Shown here: positions 23,251-34,258 of the stretch, piece by piece
Layout: the number at the start of each line of letters is the position of its first letter
Position numbering within the stretch: the stretch's first letter is position 1
Assembly (NCBI GenBank): GCA_023313575.1
Contig: JAJTTP010000001.1
Span: 1,364,001-1,428,000, forward strand
Source of the DNA: Eutypella sp. D-1
Taxonomy: Eukaryota > Ascomycota > Sordariomycetes > Xylariales > Diatrypaceae
Reading direction: 5' to 3'
Length of the DNA: 64,000 nucleotides
Program-made: the position numbers and the translations under genes
The notes under the pieces: generated by a model
Seen by the model: the letters and a program-made list of their open reading frames with translations, nothing else
Databases searched by the model: none
What the model was told of the DNA's origin: nothing

Positions 23251-24449
23251 CCTAGAAGGAGGATAGTATTAAAAGGATAATAAGAGATATATATCTAAAT
23301 TCTACATACGAAGACAAGAACGAAATTTACTTGGCGAGGTAGTAGTTTAAGCATCACTGTTCATGCTATAACTTAGATAGTGCTTGGTATCAGGGGACAT
23401 AGTGACAGAGAAAACTCCTTAATAGACTGCTAGAAGTACGTATTACCGAGACGTTGGGATGCATTGCGAACGTTTCTATCATTATTAACCCTTGGCGATA
23501 CTCCCTAGAAGGGGTGCGAGGCCCTTTACGTGGTAGAGGCGGCCGCTGACGGGTCGTGAGTTGGTGGTCTATCGGAATCCATACCTCTACTAATAGTCCT
23601 CCTATTACCCCTTGTAGCTATATCTTTTGGGAAAGTAAACCTGCATTTCACCTTTTATTCGCGCTTTCGCTACAGATCTACTGGACTACTACTGGCTTGT
23701 GGATGGTCGTCCATCACCATAGCCACAGTGCCACCCTCGCTGGTAGTTATGGTTTAGTAAATCCGAATCAATCAGTTTTACCATCTTCTTCCGTAGTTTA
23801 CTCCATCCGAGTCCATGATATGCCCCCTATCTCATCGCATCGCCTGATGCTGTATTGCTTAAAAACAGCGTCGGTGAATGGCTCAATAGCGACCGGGTGA
23901 GGGTCTAAGCGATCCAGAGTACTCCATAATTAGTTCCAACTCCAACATGCAAATACATATGTAGACTGGCTGCATGATACCTAGTACTTCATGATAAGCC
24001 ACATAAGCCAGTGGATCCAAATTCGAGTCCTTCAAAGGGCCGAGATCGAAGATGCGGCGATTCCATCCAGCCCACCCCTGATCCTTGCCCTAGTAATCCC
24101 TGCACTCAAAATCCGGGGTATGCGGGGAGGGGTAACATGTACGTAAAGTTTCCTAATACGGAATGCCGCAAGACTTATCTGATAGAAATGTTACTATGGC
24201 ATATAGACCTCCATGACCCTGAAGTAGAAAGACCCTTTGACTGGCGAAATGTTGGTCTTAGTATACCTGAGGCCTTCTGGGGTTATATCGGATACGTGAG
24301 TTTACATCAACTTCGTTATCTTCGTTATTCACTTGGCTATACTCTCTTGCACAGGGTTGGTATAGGATTGATTCAGAGAACATCTTACGATGCCTTCTCA
24401 CTTAGCTGTCTTTCCTCAAACACCTATTGTCATTCTTCGTATTTAAAAT
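23251..24449. other. 1.2-kb region upstream of regulator 2
   Basis: No gene recognised. An open frame at 24011-24478 lacks any domain and overlaps the first exon of the next gene in another frame. Near 24037-24046 lies GGGCCGAGAT, the reverse of ATCTCGG-C-CC, a one-base variant of the cluster promoter motif, about 410 bp before the start of regulator 2. Confidence 0.45.
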
Positions 24450-27026
24450 ATGATCCCATCCCAGTCTGCGCGAGTTAGAGTTCCTAGGAGAACCCCACGG
24501 GCGTAAGTACTTTTGACATTTATAAGGCAGGTCGATCCAAAGCTGACAAAGTGATAACTAACGCTTCCAGCTGCCGGCAGTGCAGAGCAGCTAAAGTCCG
24601 ATGCTCTGGGATTCTTCCTTGTTCTAGATGTTCTCGACGCCGAGACGATTGTGTCTTTCCGGAAGATGATCCTAAAGTCGCCGTGTCAGAGAAGTGACTA
24701 GCCCTACCCCTAACCCCAACTCATGGCGTAAGAAAGTACTTACGAAATATAATCTAAATAACGTAGATATTTATTGGAGCTCGAGCGTAGGGCTAGCCAA
24801 GCAGAACTACCTACGGAGAGAGCGAGTTCTACTATGCTCGATATTTCTTCAGAGCCAACCAACGATAATGATTGTCGAACCGAGGTAGCCTCTAGCGCCG
24901 ATGTTGACTGGGATTCCTCTTCAACCCTGATCAGATCACCAAATAGCCATCCCCCTCAGATCTTCTTAAGTGAAAAAGGGGGTAATATCCATCCAAGTTT
25001 CTATAGTTATATAACAGTAACTAAATGTGGCCTTAGATCACAATGCATCTGCTATCGACCGTAGATCGAGTGAGGTCTTCACCTGCAACCCCCTCGTCCA
25101 AGACTCGCCCTGGATCAGGGATCCTCACGGCCGATATCGTATGGGTTACTTCTTGCTATCACCATTGTAACTTGAATGCAAAGCTTACGTTATCATAGGT
25201 TACATGGGCCCAACATCCACATGGTCATTTTTCCGCCATGTCGTTTCGCTAGTAGAACGGCGCCATCCCATCTTTCCTGGCACGCCATTTGAGCCTTTAA
25301 ACACGGACGGGACCGCGTTTCGCCTCAGATGGAGCGCGCTTCCCGCGGATCAAATTCCCGAGATTGGCGATTTACCGCCGCCCGACCACGCCATGTATCT
25401 TTTCCACACAGTCCAGTTCCACCTAGGACAGCTGTTTCCAACCATACACGAGCCAGTATTTCTCCACCGTCTCAACCAGTTCGAGACTGACCCGCTAGGG
25501 GTTTGTCGGACGCAGAGGCTCTGGCTCGCCCAATACCTCCTAGTCCTGGCTTTTGGCGAGGCCTTCCTGTCCCGAGACGCGCAAGCTCCTGCACCTGTCG
25601 GCAGTGCTTTCGCCGCGCGCGCTATGGCCTTACTACCTGATGTTACGCAGTTCCACGACGAAGGGCTGTTAGCAATCGAAGTTCTAGCCATGGCGGCGTT
25701 ATATTTCCATTCCATTGATATGAGAGTCTCCGCTTTCCAATATGTAAGTCTAGCCCCTCATGAGTATCCTATCGCAAAGTATACGCCCCTTATTACTTTA
25801 GCCAGATCGGCCAGGCTCTTCGCCTTTGCTATGTAGAAGGTCTACACCGGGAGATTCACGAGGATCATGGCACAGAACTTTCTCACCATTGTCGAAACCT
25901 GTGGTGGACTGTGTACATACTCGACAGACAGCTATCCTCGCTGATGGGCGCCCCAAGTTCCATTCGAGATGAGGATATCACCATGGCTCTACCCTCGGTG
26001 AAAGACACTAGCATCGCCGCCACCGCGACCACGTTGACTATCAAACTGTCTCGCCTCTTAGCTCAGATTACAACCAGTAAGCTACTGAGCTGTTTCTAAC
26101 TATCGAGCCTTTGCTGATTGTTTCCAGCTGTCTACGGTGTTAATACAAAGCTGGGCGGCTCCTTCGTGAAGAACACCAAGATCATCATCAAAAGTCTTGC
26201 TGAGGTGGCACAAGAGATCGAAAGCACGGTACTCACCCGTACAGTCACCGCCTACCCCTCTCGCGTCGTGAGCGCAGTCACGTTGATGTACCACCACTGT
26301 ATCATCCAAGCCACGAGGCCGCTGGTCATGTGCCTGCTAAAGGGTTTCCTCAGCCCAACAACGACAACAGCTATAGAATCTACCCAGCATCAGCAGCAGC
26401 ACTCGGAAGTGACCTGGGTATCACCGCCAATCGTGGCACTTTTGAAGACGTCCGTGTCTTCGGCCCTAATGACTCTGAAGCTCCTGTGCCGCCTCCGCGA
26501 GCACAGACTTCTCGGTAAGTCATGCCCCACGCAGGACCCACTGGAGAATTATCAAGATGACAAGTCCTCACATCACACACACGAGAAAGAACCGTTCCTC
26601 CCCTTCGATCTGGAGTACGCCTTCTCGGCGGCCACGCTGCTGTGCATCGTGCAGACGGTCCTACCTGGTTTCATCGAAGACGCCGCAGCGTGGCGCGGCG
26701 CAACTGACTCCTTGCTCGACATCATGGCTAAGCAGGGGAGCGTGGCCGCGGGGCTTCGCCAGTCCGAATGGAGCTACCTGCAACAGCCCCTGGCGGCCCT
26801 ATGTCCGTCGGGCCCAGTCAGTGAAGTAGACGGCGGGATCCAATGCCCTGTGGCCGTAGCAGCCAACGGAGATCCGCTTACTGAGGACGACGTACATGGG
26901 TGCCCGGGTCTCTGGAGCGCAGAATTTGAGGCGGACAGCATGATGAGCGCTGGCCCTGATCACCTATTTGACCTAGTAGCTCAGCTCGGGGCAGATTCGG
27001 AGATTGATATTATTGGAAATCTGTAA
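24450..27026 (+). CDS. Zn(II)2Cys6 fungal transcription factor with Fungal_trans domain (regulator 2)
   Basis: Seven exons: 24450-24502, 24571-24693, 24767-24981, 25037-25138, 25199-25743, 25806-26076 and 26128-27026. All phases agree and give 735 aa. The zinc cluster is spread over exons 1-2: C19-x2-C22-x6-C29-x5-C35-x2-C38-x6-C45. It is followed by the usual VSEKYLLELERR coiled segment. Then come CNPLVQDSPWIRDPHGRYRYMGPTS, typical of this subfamily, and the Fungal_trans middle domain (LGQLFPTIHEPVFLHRL ... RLCYVEGLHREIHED ... WWTVYILDRQLSSLMGAPSSI). The donor of intron 2 is GTGACT, unusual but in phase. It acts in the nucleus. It sits between the SDR and the P5C reductase and is the best candidate for the cluster-specific regulator. 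A GTAAGT at 26515 was not used because the frame stays open. Confidence 0.9.
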
Positions 27027-27435
27027 CTAATTTCGAAACACTTTCAGTATATCCACGAAAATCTGGATCGGTTTACCTGGCCACCTGCTAGCTATGTTAT
27101 GTCTTGAATGCGAAATATCTCCTTGAACTCAAGTTTCTGTTGTTACTCCCAAGTTACGAGAAAGGACTTAAAATGCGAGACGCCACGTTAAGTGCGGATT
27201 TATCAAAAGTCCCATAGCAACGTTCAAACATTGGCTTGGGTGCTGCATACATTACCTGATCACTCCATACTTAATCAACTTGGATAACTATGGAGGGATT
27301 TGCTCTACCGCCTTGCTCAGGCCTTGAAATATTCAATTATTTCGCAAAACGGCCTGGCGCATTATGACCTTGAAAGTCATTTTCTAAGCAAGTGTACCCA
27401 CTATACAGCTCAAATAAATCTTGGTGTTCCCATTT
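27027..27435. other. Convergent 3' intergenic region
   Basis: It lies between the 3' ends of regulator 2 (+) and the P5C reductase (-). Nothing is recognisable apart from presumed polyadenylation signals. Confidence 0.45.
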
Positions 27436-28404
27436 TCACGATGAAGACATTTGCTTTGATCTTTCCGCCGCTGCCAGGATGGCACTCGTGAAGCTCGACC
27501 GGACCCCTTGTTTCTCGAGCTCTAGTAGCGCGCGGATGGAGCAGCCACCGGGAGATGCGATCTGCTCCCGTAGGACACCCGGGTGAGCCCCCGCCTTGGG
27601 CACCAGCTGCATCATGCCGATGGCACTGTTGACCACCATGTCTGTTGCTTCGGTCCTCTTCACGCCTTCGGCTACGGCGGCGTCCAGCAGCCCATCGACG
27701 GCCAGCAAGAGCAGCGAGCCGGCGCAGCCCACCAGCACCGCGCAGATGTCGAATGTACGCTCGTCGGCAACCCGTTGCGCTGTACCGACCGCGCCAAAGA
27801 CCCACGCTGCCAGCCCCAGACTCGCCTCCGTCGTGCCTGGCGCGGCCGTGTATAGCGTGACAGCACTGCGGATACGGGCCGCCATGTTGGGCATCGCGCG
27901 GACGGCCTGCAGATCCTCCCCATCCTTTCCGTCACCGCCGAGGACCAGCCGGCGCAGCTCCGTGGTCGAGATGCCGGCCATGATGCTGAGGATTAGCTTT
28001 CCGCGCAAGGCGTCTCGAAACCCCGGGGCGCCGAAGACGTCGGCCCGCTTTGCGGGCTTTATGGCCAGCAACACTACATCTGCCTCTTGCACCACGTGAT
28101 TGTTGTCCTGCTGGAGCCGCACGGAGAGCCGCGACGCGTGTTGGGACAGGGCATCTTCCACTCGGCGCTTAGAGGGCTCAGTCCCAACCGTGGCCACGAT
28201 ACGCTTGATTCCGATGCTATCCCCGTTCGGAGCATCCAGGATGCCAGCGGCAATAGCAGTTCCGAGTGTTCCTGTCCGATGGGTGGTGCCATACGTTAAT
28301 GAGGGACTCCTTAGATTTGCGTCAGACGCTAAGAGTGTTAGGAGTGCATTGTATGTCTTACCACAGCCGATGACGGCTACTGTTAGCTCGGTTTTGGCTC
28401 CCAT
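27436..28404 (-). CDS. Pyrroline-5-carboxylate reductase (P5CR)
   Basis: Two exons, 28404-28362 and 28271-27436 (90-nt intron, GTAAGA ... GGACAG), give 292 aa. The splice builds the Rossmann motif VAVIGCGTLGTAIAAGIL. Further family marks are VVLLAIKPAKRADV, LILSIMAGI, VRAMPNMAARI and the C-terminal P5CR signature LREQIASPGGCSIRALLELE. Known reaction: reduction of delta-1-pyrroline-5-carboxylate to proline with NAD(P)H, the last step of proline synthesis, cytosolic in yeast (Pro3). Its place beside PRODH, P5CDH and a permease suggests a cluster-specific paralogue; the housekeeping copy should lie elsewhere. Two copies of the shared promoter motif lie about 160 and 200 bp upstream. Confidence 0.93.
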   Translation of the reverse strand: MGAKTELTVAVIGCGKTYNALLTLLASDANLRSPSLTYGTTHRTGTLGTAIAAGILDAPNGDSIGIKRIVATVGTEPSKRRVEDALSQHASRLSVRLQQDNNHVVQEADVVLLAIKPAKRADVFGAPGFRDALRGKLILSIMAGISTTELRRLVLGGDGKDGEDLQAVRAMPNMAARIRSAVTLYTAAPGTTEASLGLAAWVFGAVGTAQRVADERTFDICAVLVGCAGSLLLLAVDGLLDAAVAEGVKRTEATDMVVNSAIGMMQLVPKAGAHPGVLREQIASPGGCSIRALLELEKQGVRSSFTSAILAAAERSKQMSSS

Positions 28405-28910
28405 AATGGCGATTTCGTCTGCTTCACGTCGCTAACGCTGGAAAATATGACGACCAATGCTTTGGAGACCGCCGGGGTATTTTATCATAAATGCTATTAG
28501 ATCACCTTATAATGAAACCTCTACGTCATGTCTTTCTGTAATTCTGACCATGTGTGGCGTCATCGGCCCGAGATAACTAGGAGCGAGCTTGATGCTTTAT
28601 ATCTCGGCCCGATCCCATATACCGGCATCACCCGTTATGGCATACATCCAAAGAAACACTCATATTAGTGAGTTTCTACTTCTGCATCCGTTATCGATTC
28701 ATGCTTCCAAGTTTAGATGGTTATTGGTGGCCCGCGCCCAGCACACAGGCGGCGTTTCATCCTCTGGCGCATTAGAGCCGACTCCAAGCTGGACACGCAA
28801 ACGATACGACAATGTACTTAAAGCAAGAAAGCACTTCATACTATTATGTAATATCTATTCGGATAATATTGGATGCTATCTGTCCAATAATAGTCACATG
28901 GTTATTTCTA
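28405..28910. promoter_or_regulatory. P5C reductase promoter with two inverted CGG-N-CCG motifs
   Basis: CGGCCCGAGAT at 28564-28574 and ATCTCGGCCCG at 28601-28611 are the same 11-bp word in opposite orientations, 26 bp apart. They lie upstream of the P5CR gene (-). The cupin gene's 3' end is on the other side, so the sites most plausibly serve P5CR. Confidence 0.6.
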
Positions 28911-29612
28911 TTAGAGCTTGCTAGTATAGGTTATGCCGTTAGTAGAAGGGGCAATGCCATTTTCACGCCATGCTGTATAGAGTCCCTGCGGTAACTTGCC
29001 AAACACAGGATCCAGTTCGGGCTTAGGAACCGCCCAAGCTTTCCCGTACTCTCCCCCCCTCTTCACAAAATCCCAATCGCCGCCGCTGTACGCCCCCATC
29101 ATCGTGTAACCGGAAAGCTGGATATCGGCCAACACCTCTTTGATATCTCTCCCCCCCGTTTCGATGCCATGCCCAGTGCCGGGCGTGAGGAGCTGGAACT
29201 TGGCTTCGGGCTTAGTGTTGTACGTCTTATGGGCGATGCCCGCGGGAATCACGAAGACGTCGCCGGCCTCGGCCGTGAGTTCGATGCCACCGTCCTCCCA
29301 AGCTTGCCCGTAGGTGTTGGCGTCGAGGTCTTCGGACGTATCGGCCACGCCAAACCGGATGGTTGCGGTGCCCGAAAGCACCGCCATGCACTCGTGCGCT
29401 TGAGAGTGGTAGTGCGAAAACTGCGTCGGACCATATCGGAAGATCCATGAAACCCTCCACCTGTTGCCGTGGAACATGTTCCAGACCTCGGCAGGGTCGC
29501 AGCGCTGATTGTCCGGGCTTCGGGGTAGGACATCTTTGTAATGAAGCAGGGGTCGGGGGGAATTAGGGATGAGGTCCGTGGGGAATAGATGGTACTTCCT
29601 AACTTCAACCAT
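28911..29612 (-). CDS. Cupin-domain protein
   Basis: Single exon, 233 aa from the ATG giving MVEVRKYHLF (an in-frame upstream extension exists but is not needed). Cupin motif 1 is HYHSQAHECMAVLSGTATI with H67, H69 and E74 as metal ligands. Motif 2 is GDVFVIPAGIAHK. This is a small single-domain cupin of the kind common in fungal metabolic clusters; members act as metal-dependent dioxygenases, isomerases or binding proteins, so the reaction cannot be named. It is divergent from the Baeyer-Villiger monooxygenase gene (716 bp between starts), which suggests co-regulation. Confidence 0.85.
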   Translation of the reverse strand: MVEVRKYHLFPTDLIPNSPRPLLHYKDVLPRSPDNQRCDPAEVWNMFHGNRWRVSWIFRYGPTQFSHYHSQAHECMAVLSGTATIRFGVADTSEDLDANTYGQAWEDGGIELTAEAGDVFVIPAGIAHKTYNTKPEAKFQLLTPGTGHGIETGGRDIKEVLADIQLSGYTMMGAYSGGDWDFVKRGGEYGKAWAVPKPELDPVFGKLPQGLYTAWRENGIAPSTNGITYTSKL

Positions 29613-30328
29613 GGTCGCGAATGGTATCTTCAAAAGCGTTGGGTGTTGTAGATACGACGAGTATTCCTGTGATATAACTATGTGCTTAGTGTTAATGAAC
29701 TGTCGGATTCGGATTCCGAGATCCAAGCCCGGTGGATCATGTGTCCACTATTATAGTTCTGCCCGAGAAGATAACAAACAGTAGTGCGTTGACAGACAAC
29801 GGCACGGTTAACAAACAATGGTGCGGTTAAGAAATAATAGTACAGTGATATGTAACTTACAGTGGAGGTTGCCGCGACTATTCAGCACCTGGTGCTTATT
29901 AGAGATTCTCCTCACAAATGATCTAGAAGTCTCTTCAAACCGCGGTCTTCGCTCCTTCAGCCCGACTTACTAAGTCAAACTTATCCTTGTCATAGTAGTC
30001 TTCTAATCACGAAGGAACATGATACTCGGTCTGAGTTTCCGGCCTCGATATTGCAGGAGTAATGCTATCTCGGGCCTTGAAATCTCGCGGAGCGTAAGAT
30101 CAAGTCACATGGTACTGTGGAAGCTGTTAGAGATAACCGTATACTTCATGATTCGTTCATGCTTCCCCTCAGAAAGGCTAGGCAAAGGAATAGGAAAGCG
30201 ACCCTGACTATCGTCAGGAATAGTAGATATAGAACGAAGATAAAAGGGATTGAAATTTGAATGTATTGCGATCTACCGTCTTAATCACATTCATCACCTC
30301 CCATTGTCTGGACAAAAAACTTGAAAAG
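29613..30328. promoter_or_regulatory. Bidirectional promoter, cupin/Baeyer-Villiger monooxygenase
   Basis: It contains ATCTCGGGCCT at 30067-30077, one base off the shared ATCTCGGNCCG word, and CTCGGTCTGAG at about 30026-30035, a near-palindromic one-mismatch relative of the CTCGGTCCGAG site before P5CDH. No gene. Confidence 0.45.
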
Positions 30329-32321
30329 ATGGCCTCAATTCTTGATCTTGGACACCCTCCGGCCTCAAGGGCACGCCTAATCAGTGATCGAGCTATCGAT
30401 GCCGTGAGACCCCTTAGAGTGATCTATATCGGAGCTGGGATCTCTGGGATAATTGCGGCGATCATCTTCCGTGAAATGGTCCCCTCGCTAGACTTGGTGA
30501 TTTACGAGAAAAATCCAGAATTGGGAGGCACTTGGTACGAAAACAGGTATTGTCATCTTCTATGTATAGGCCGGTATAGAATTCTTCAGCTAATGTATGA
30601 CTAGATATCCAGGTTGCGCATGTGGTAGGTTATGGGCAGCCATATTATTTTGGTGTAGGACCTGCGGACTAAACCGACAATCTAATTGTAGATATTCCAT
30701 CTCACTCCTATCAGTTGACATTCGAGTCGTCAACTGACTGGAGCTCCTTTTACGCGTCTGCCCCAGAGATCTTGAATTATTGGATGAGAGTGGCGGACAA
30801 GTACGACGTTCGAAAACACATCCTCTTCCAACACAAGTGTGTCGAAGCATCTTGGGATGAGTCAAGCCTGAAATGGAAGGTCAAGCTTTTAAGAACCAAT
30901 GCCGACACTTCGACTATCGTGAATGACGAGGCCGACGTACTAATTACAGGCACCGGGCTCCTTAACGAGTGGAAATGGCCATCTATACAAGGCATGCAGA
31001 GCTTTAAGGGGGAACTGCTCCATACAGCAAACTGGGACGAGGGATTTGACCCAACTGTAAACAATGAATATCCTCGTCTAAAATATGATGGGAACTGCTA
31101 ACAGCTATCTAGGGCAAAAGCGTTGCGGTAATCGGAGCAGGGAGCAGTGGTATCCAAGTGGTTCCTGCAATCGTCGACAAAGTCCGGTCGATGGACCACT
31201 ACGTCCGTGGGAAAACCTGGATCGCCAACCAGCTCAGCGAGAAATTGGTGAAGGAGCGAGCAGGGAACGATAGCTCATCTAACTTTCAGTACAGTGAGGT
31301 AGAAAAGGAGTTCTGGAAACTGAACCCGGAAGCCTACGTGAGGTACCGGAAGACGCTGGAGTTCGGGCTGCAGGGCAACTATAAGGTGACCCACCGCGAG
31401 AACCCGCAGCACAACGTTGCTCGCACCCAGTACGAAAACACTATGAGGAAGCGCCTAGCCGCAAAACCAGAGCTGGCCGATCTCCTTATCCCCGACTTCC
31501 CGCCACTTTGCAAGAGGCTGACGCCGGGGCCCGGCTACCTGGAGGCCCTAACAGCCCCCCACGTCAATGTCATCCCGGAGAAGATAACCCACATCAACAC
31601 CGAGGGCATCGTGACAGCCGACGGGGTGAGCCGGCCCGTTGACTCCATCATATGTGCGACCGGGTTCGAGACGGCGCCCGGCACCGGGTTTCCCATCTAC
31701 GGTCGGGATGGAGTCAATCTGCGTCACAAATACGCCGCACGCCCGCGGAGCTACCTGTCAGTATGCACCGACGGCTTTCCCAACTTCTTCCAGTCACTGG
31801 GTCCAAATTCATTCCAGGGTTCTGGCAGTCTTCTGATGCCGATGGAGCAAGTTCACCGCTACATGGGCCAGATCCTACGGCGGCTAGCGTGCGGCAACGT
31901 GAGGACAGTCGAGCCAAAGCGCCGAGCAGTAAATCTATTCACCGACTACTGTGATCAGTACTTCCACCGGACCGTATACACGACCGACTGCGTCAGTTGG
32001 TACAAGGCAGCTCCCCCAGGCGCCTCGCCGGATGAGGCGAAGAGGGCGCGGGTCACAGCACTGTGGCCCGGCAGCAGCGTCCACTGCATGAAAGCGCTCG
32101 AGTTTGTTAGGTGGGAGGACTACGAGATCGAGTCCCTAGACGGCAACGAATTTGGATGGTTTGGCAACGGGTACACGGTGGGCGACCAAGATCCCGACCC
32201 TGCCAACTCTGAGCCACTTACCTGGTATCTCAACAACACTGGCTTCTTACACGAGAGTCTTGATGCGGGGCCAGAGAAGGAAATGTTGAAATCGGACGGT
32301 GACAGTGGCGTATGGGAATAG
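30329..32321 (+). CDS. Flavin-dependent (Baeyer-Villiger type) monooxygenase
   Basis: Four exons, 30329-30546, 30605-30624, 30692-31056 and 31113-32321, give 603 aa. Exon 2 is only 20 nt, but it supplies the conserved RYPGCACD segment. Motifs: FAD-binding GAGISG (35-40), the Baeyer-Villiger fingerprint FKGELLHTANW (184-194), and the NADPH-binding GAGSSG (209-214). Length is normal for the class. Reaction: NADPH and O2-dependent conversion of a ketone to an ester or lactone, or N/S-oxidation of a soft heteroatom; the substrate is unknown. It shares a promoter region with the cupin. It is a probable tailoring enzyme of the cluster. An in-frame upstream ATG at 30257 is an alternative start. Confidence 0.92.
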
Positions 32322-32758
32322 AACAGCTCCATAGTCTCTTGCCGATTGATATAATTGATTATATGTCAATTGAACTTTTCCGTTTAAGGTTGTGGTAAAT
32401 GCAAGTTAACCTAGTGTTATGCGATATACTCTCGAATTGTAAACATAATATATTTCCTCTGATATTTTGGTAGTTCTTCATTATATATCGGCTTTATCAT
32501 GAGCTAATACATTAAAAGCGAACCGAAAGGCAACTGGGGAAAACCTCGTTGTGACGGATAGATATAATAGAAATCACTGTGTGACGATTCACATACAATG
32601 GCGCATATACAAGCACTAGTATCTGCCATGGAAAACAGAATTGAGCATAATCAAGAATGGGCTAATTCCAAAACACATGTATGCAGTAGTCATATGGCAT
32701 GATTTAGTTAAACGGACCTATGATACATGACTCATGGAATAAAGAGAATTTAAACCTC
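32322..32758. other. Convergent 3' intergenic region
   Basis: AT-rich sequence between the 3' ends of the monooxygenase (+) and the permease (-). No gene seen. Confidence 0.45.
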
Positions 32759-34258
32759 CTAGGAGTTGTCGCCGCAAGAAAAGACGCCCCTTACGGCCCC
32801 ACTGTGATAAGACTGCTGAATACTGAGGACAGACCCATAAGTACCTCCAACGATGATGAATGCACCTGACAGAATCAGAAAACACGCAAGAGCTAGCGCC
32901 ATAGCGTTCTTCCACCCCTTTTGGTAAGCCTTGAAGGCGCCGATGAGCCAGAGTTGCTCATTCGCATATTGTTCCGAAACCGGTCGCAGTGGGACTCCGT
33001 CTCTGGCTTCCGCCGGTCTCCGGGCAATATAGAACATGATCATGAAGCCTGGAAGGACATTGGTGAATATGGGATTCACGAGCGCCCCGACCAGGCTCAA
33101 GAAATCACTAAAGAAAGGCACGACGCCGACAACAATAAAGCCGAAGATGACTGTCACCGCCATAGACCCGACCCAAATGGTCCAGTGTTTGACAGTGCTG
33201 GACTGTAGGTGGCGCGTGCCGCGGAGGATGCGCACGAACCAGTACTTGGCCGCAATGTGACTGTACAGAACGGCCGTCATAACCAGCCCGGGTAGTGCAA
33301 TGCCGTACGAAATCTTCTTGATAAGGGGCCCTGCTGATCCCAGTGCCGGGCTTGCCAGGTACTGGCCGATCTTTCCGTAGACGATAGAGCCGATGGCGAT
33401 GCAGGTCAGTACCATGAAGGATTGACCAACCAACAGGGCGCGGGTGAATTTATCGGGGTGCCGCATCTCTGCTGCGACGGAGAAGAAGGTGCCCGACGCT
33501 CCGACAGCAAAGAGTTGGTTCGAGATGGCCGCCATGGCCTGAGCGAAGGTGGAGTGAGGTAAAATACGGATGTCGAGGTCGACGGGCCCGGGTGGAGCCG
33601 CCGCAGGACGGTCCTGAGCGAGGCATGCGATGGTGGTGACCCAAATGGCGATGACTATACCGGCCACGCCGACCCAGCTGAGCCATGCGACACGCTCCAG
33701 CGACCGGAACCCAGTGCCAATAACAAAGGCGACAGCGGACGACACGGCGACGAAGATAGTAGTGCAAGCACCATGGTCAGAGAGAGCGTTGAGCGCGACC
33801 GACGTAGTCAGCATACCTGCACCTGCCGTCATAGCCAGATAAATGTAGTAGACGCCGCCGACGAACTCGCGCGCGCCCGGGCCGAAGAGCAGCGCTGCCG
33901 CGTCGCCGATGCTGTGTAGGTGTGGGTAGTAGCGGCGGGCATTTCCGCAGACATAACCGGCGACGGTGGATACGGCGGTGATAATAAGGAAGCAAAGGAT
34001 CCCTGGGACGAAACCCAGCACATGGAAGGTATGAGGGATGCTGAGGGTGCCGAGCCCGATCTGGAACTTGGCGATCAGGATTGCGGCCGCTGGCCATGAG
34101 ACGCCGCGGAAGTCTACGTCGCCCTGCTCGCTGTTGAACACGTCGGCAGGTGCCTCTATGGTGGTTCCCACGGTGTGGGACTCAAAAGGCCGCAGATCAT
34201 TGTCACCGTCGTTGAGTACGGCTGTGTCCTCCTTGCTTTCTTCACCCGGTGTCTTCAT
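32759..34258 (-). CDS. Amino-acid permease, Aa_trans (AAAP) family, mtr-like
   Basis: Single exon, 499 aa from MKTPGEESKE (the open frame extends upstream through a TA repeat with no family-like sequence, so the internal ATG is chosen). It has about 11 hydrophobic membrane segments. The first follows the family motif GVSWPAAAILIAKFQIGLGTLSIP, typical of the Neurospora mtr neutral/aromatic amino-acid permease group; the C-terminus ends GVFSCGDNS. It is a plasma-membrane proton-coupled uptake protein for neutral or aromatic amino acids. In the prn clusters of Aspergillus the proline permease is of the APC family, so this is a different transporter class. It shares a 936-bp promoter region with PRODH, where two cluster motifs lie. 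It may supply the amino-acid precursor or substrate. Confidence 0.9.
   Translation of the reverse strand: MKTPGEESKEDTAVLNDGDNDLRPFESHTVGTTIEAPADVFNSEQGDVDFRGVSWPAAAILIAKFQIGLGTLSIPHTFHVLGFVPGILCFLIITAVSTVAGYVCGNARRYYPHLHSIGDAAALLFGPGAREFVGGVYYIYLAMTAGAGMLTTSVALNALSDHGACTTIFVAVSSAVAFVIGTGFRSLERVAWLSWVGVAGIVIAIWVTTIACLAQDRPAAAPPGPVDLDIRILPHSTFAQAMAAISNQLFAVGASGTFFSVAAEMRHPDKFTRALLVGQSFMVLTCIAIGSIVYGKIGQYLASPALGSAGPLIKKISYGIALPGLVMTAVLYSHIAAKYWFVRILRGTRHLQSSTVKHWTIWVGSMAVTVIFGFIVVGVVPFFSDFLSLVGALVNPIFTNVLPGFMIMFYIARRPAEARDGVPLRPVSEQYANEQLWLIGAFKAYQKGWKNAMALALACFLILSGAFIIVGGTYGSVLSIQQSYHSGAVRGVFSCGDNS

Noticed and set aside
24011..24478. 155-aa open frame upstream of regulator 2
   Set aside because: Overlaps its first exon in another frame and has no domain; better explained as promoter and leader.
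26515..26570. GTAAGT donor-like site inside regulator 2
   Set aside because: Possible acceptors give introns of only 22-50 nt, and the frame stays open without splicing.
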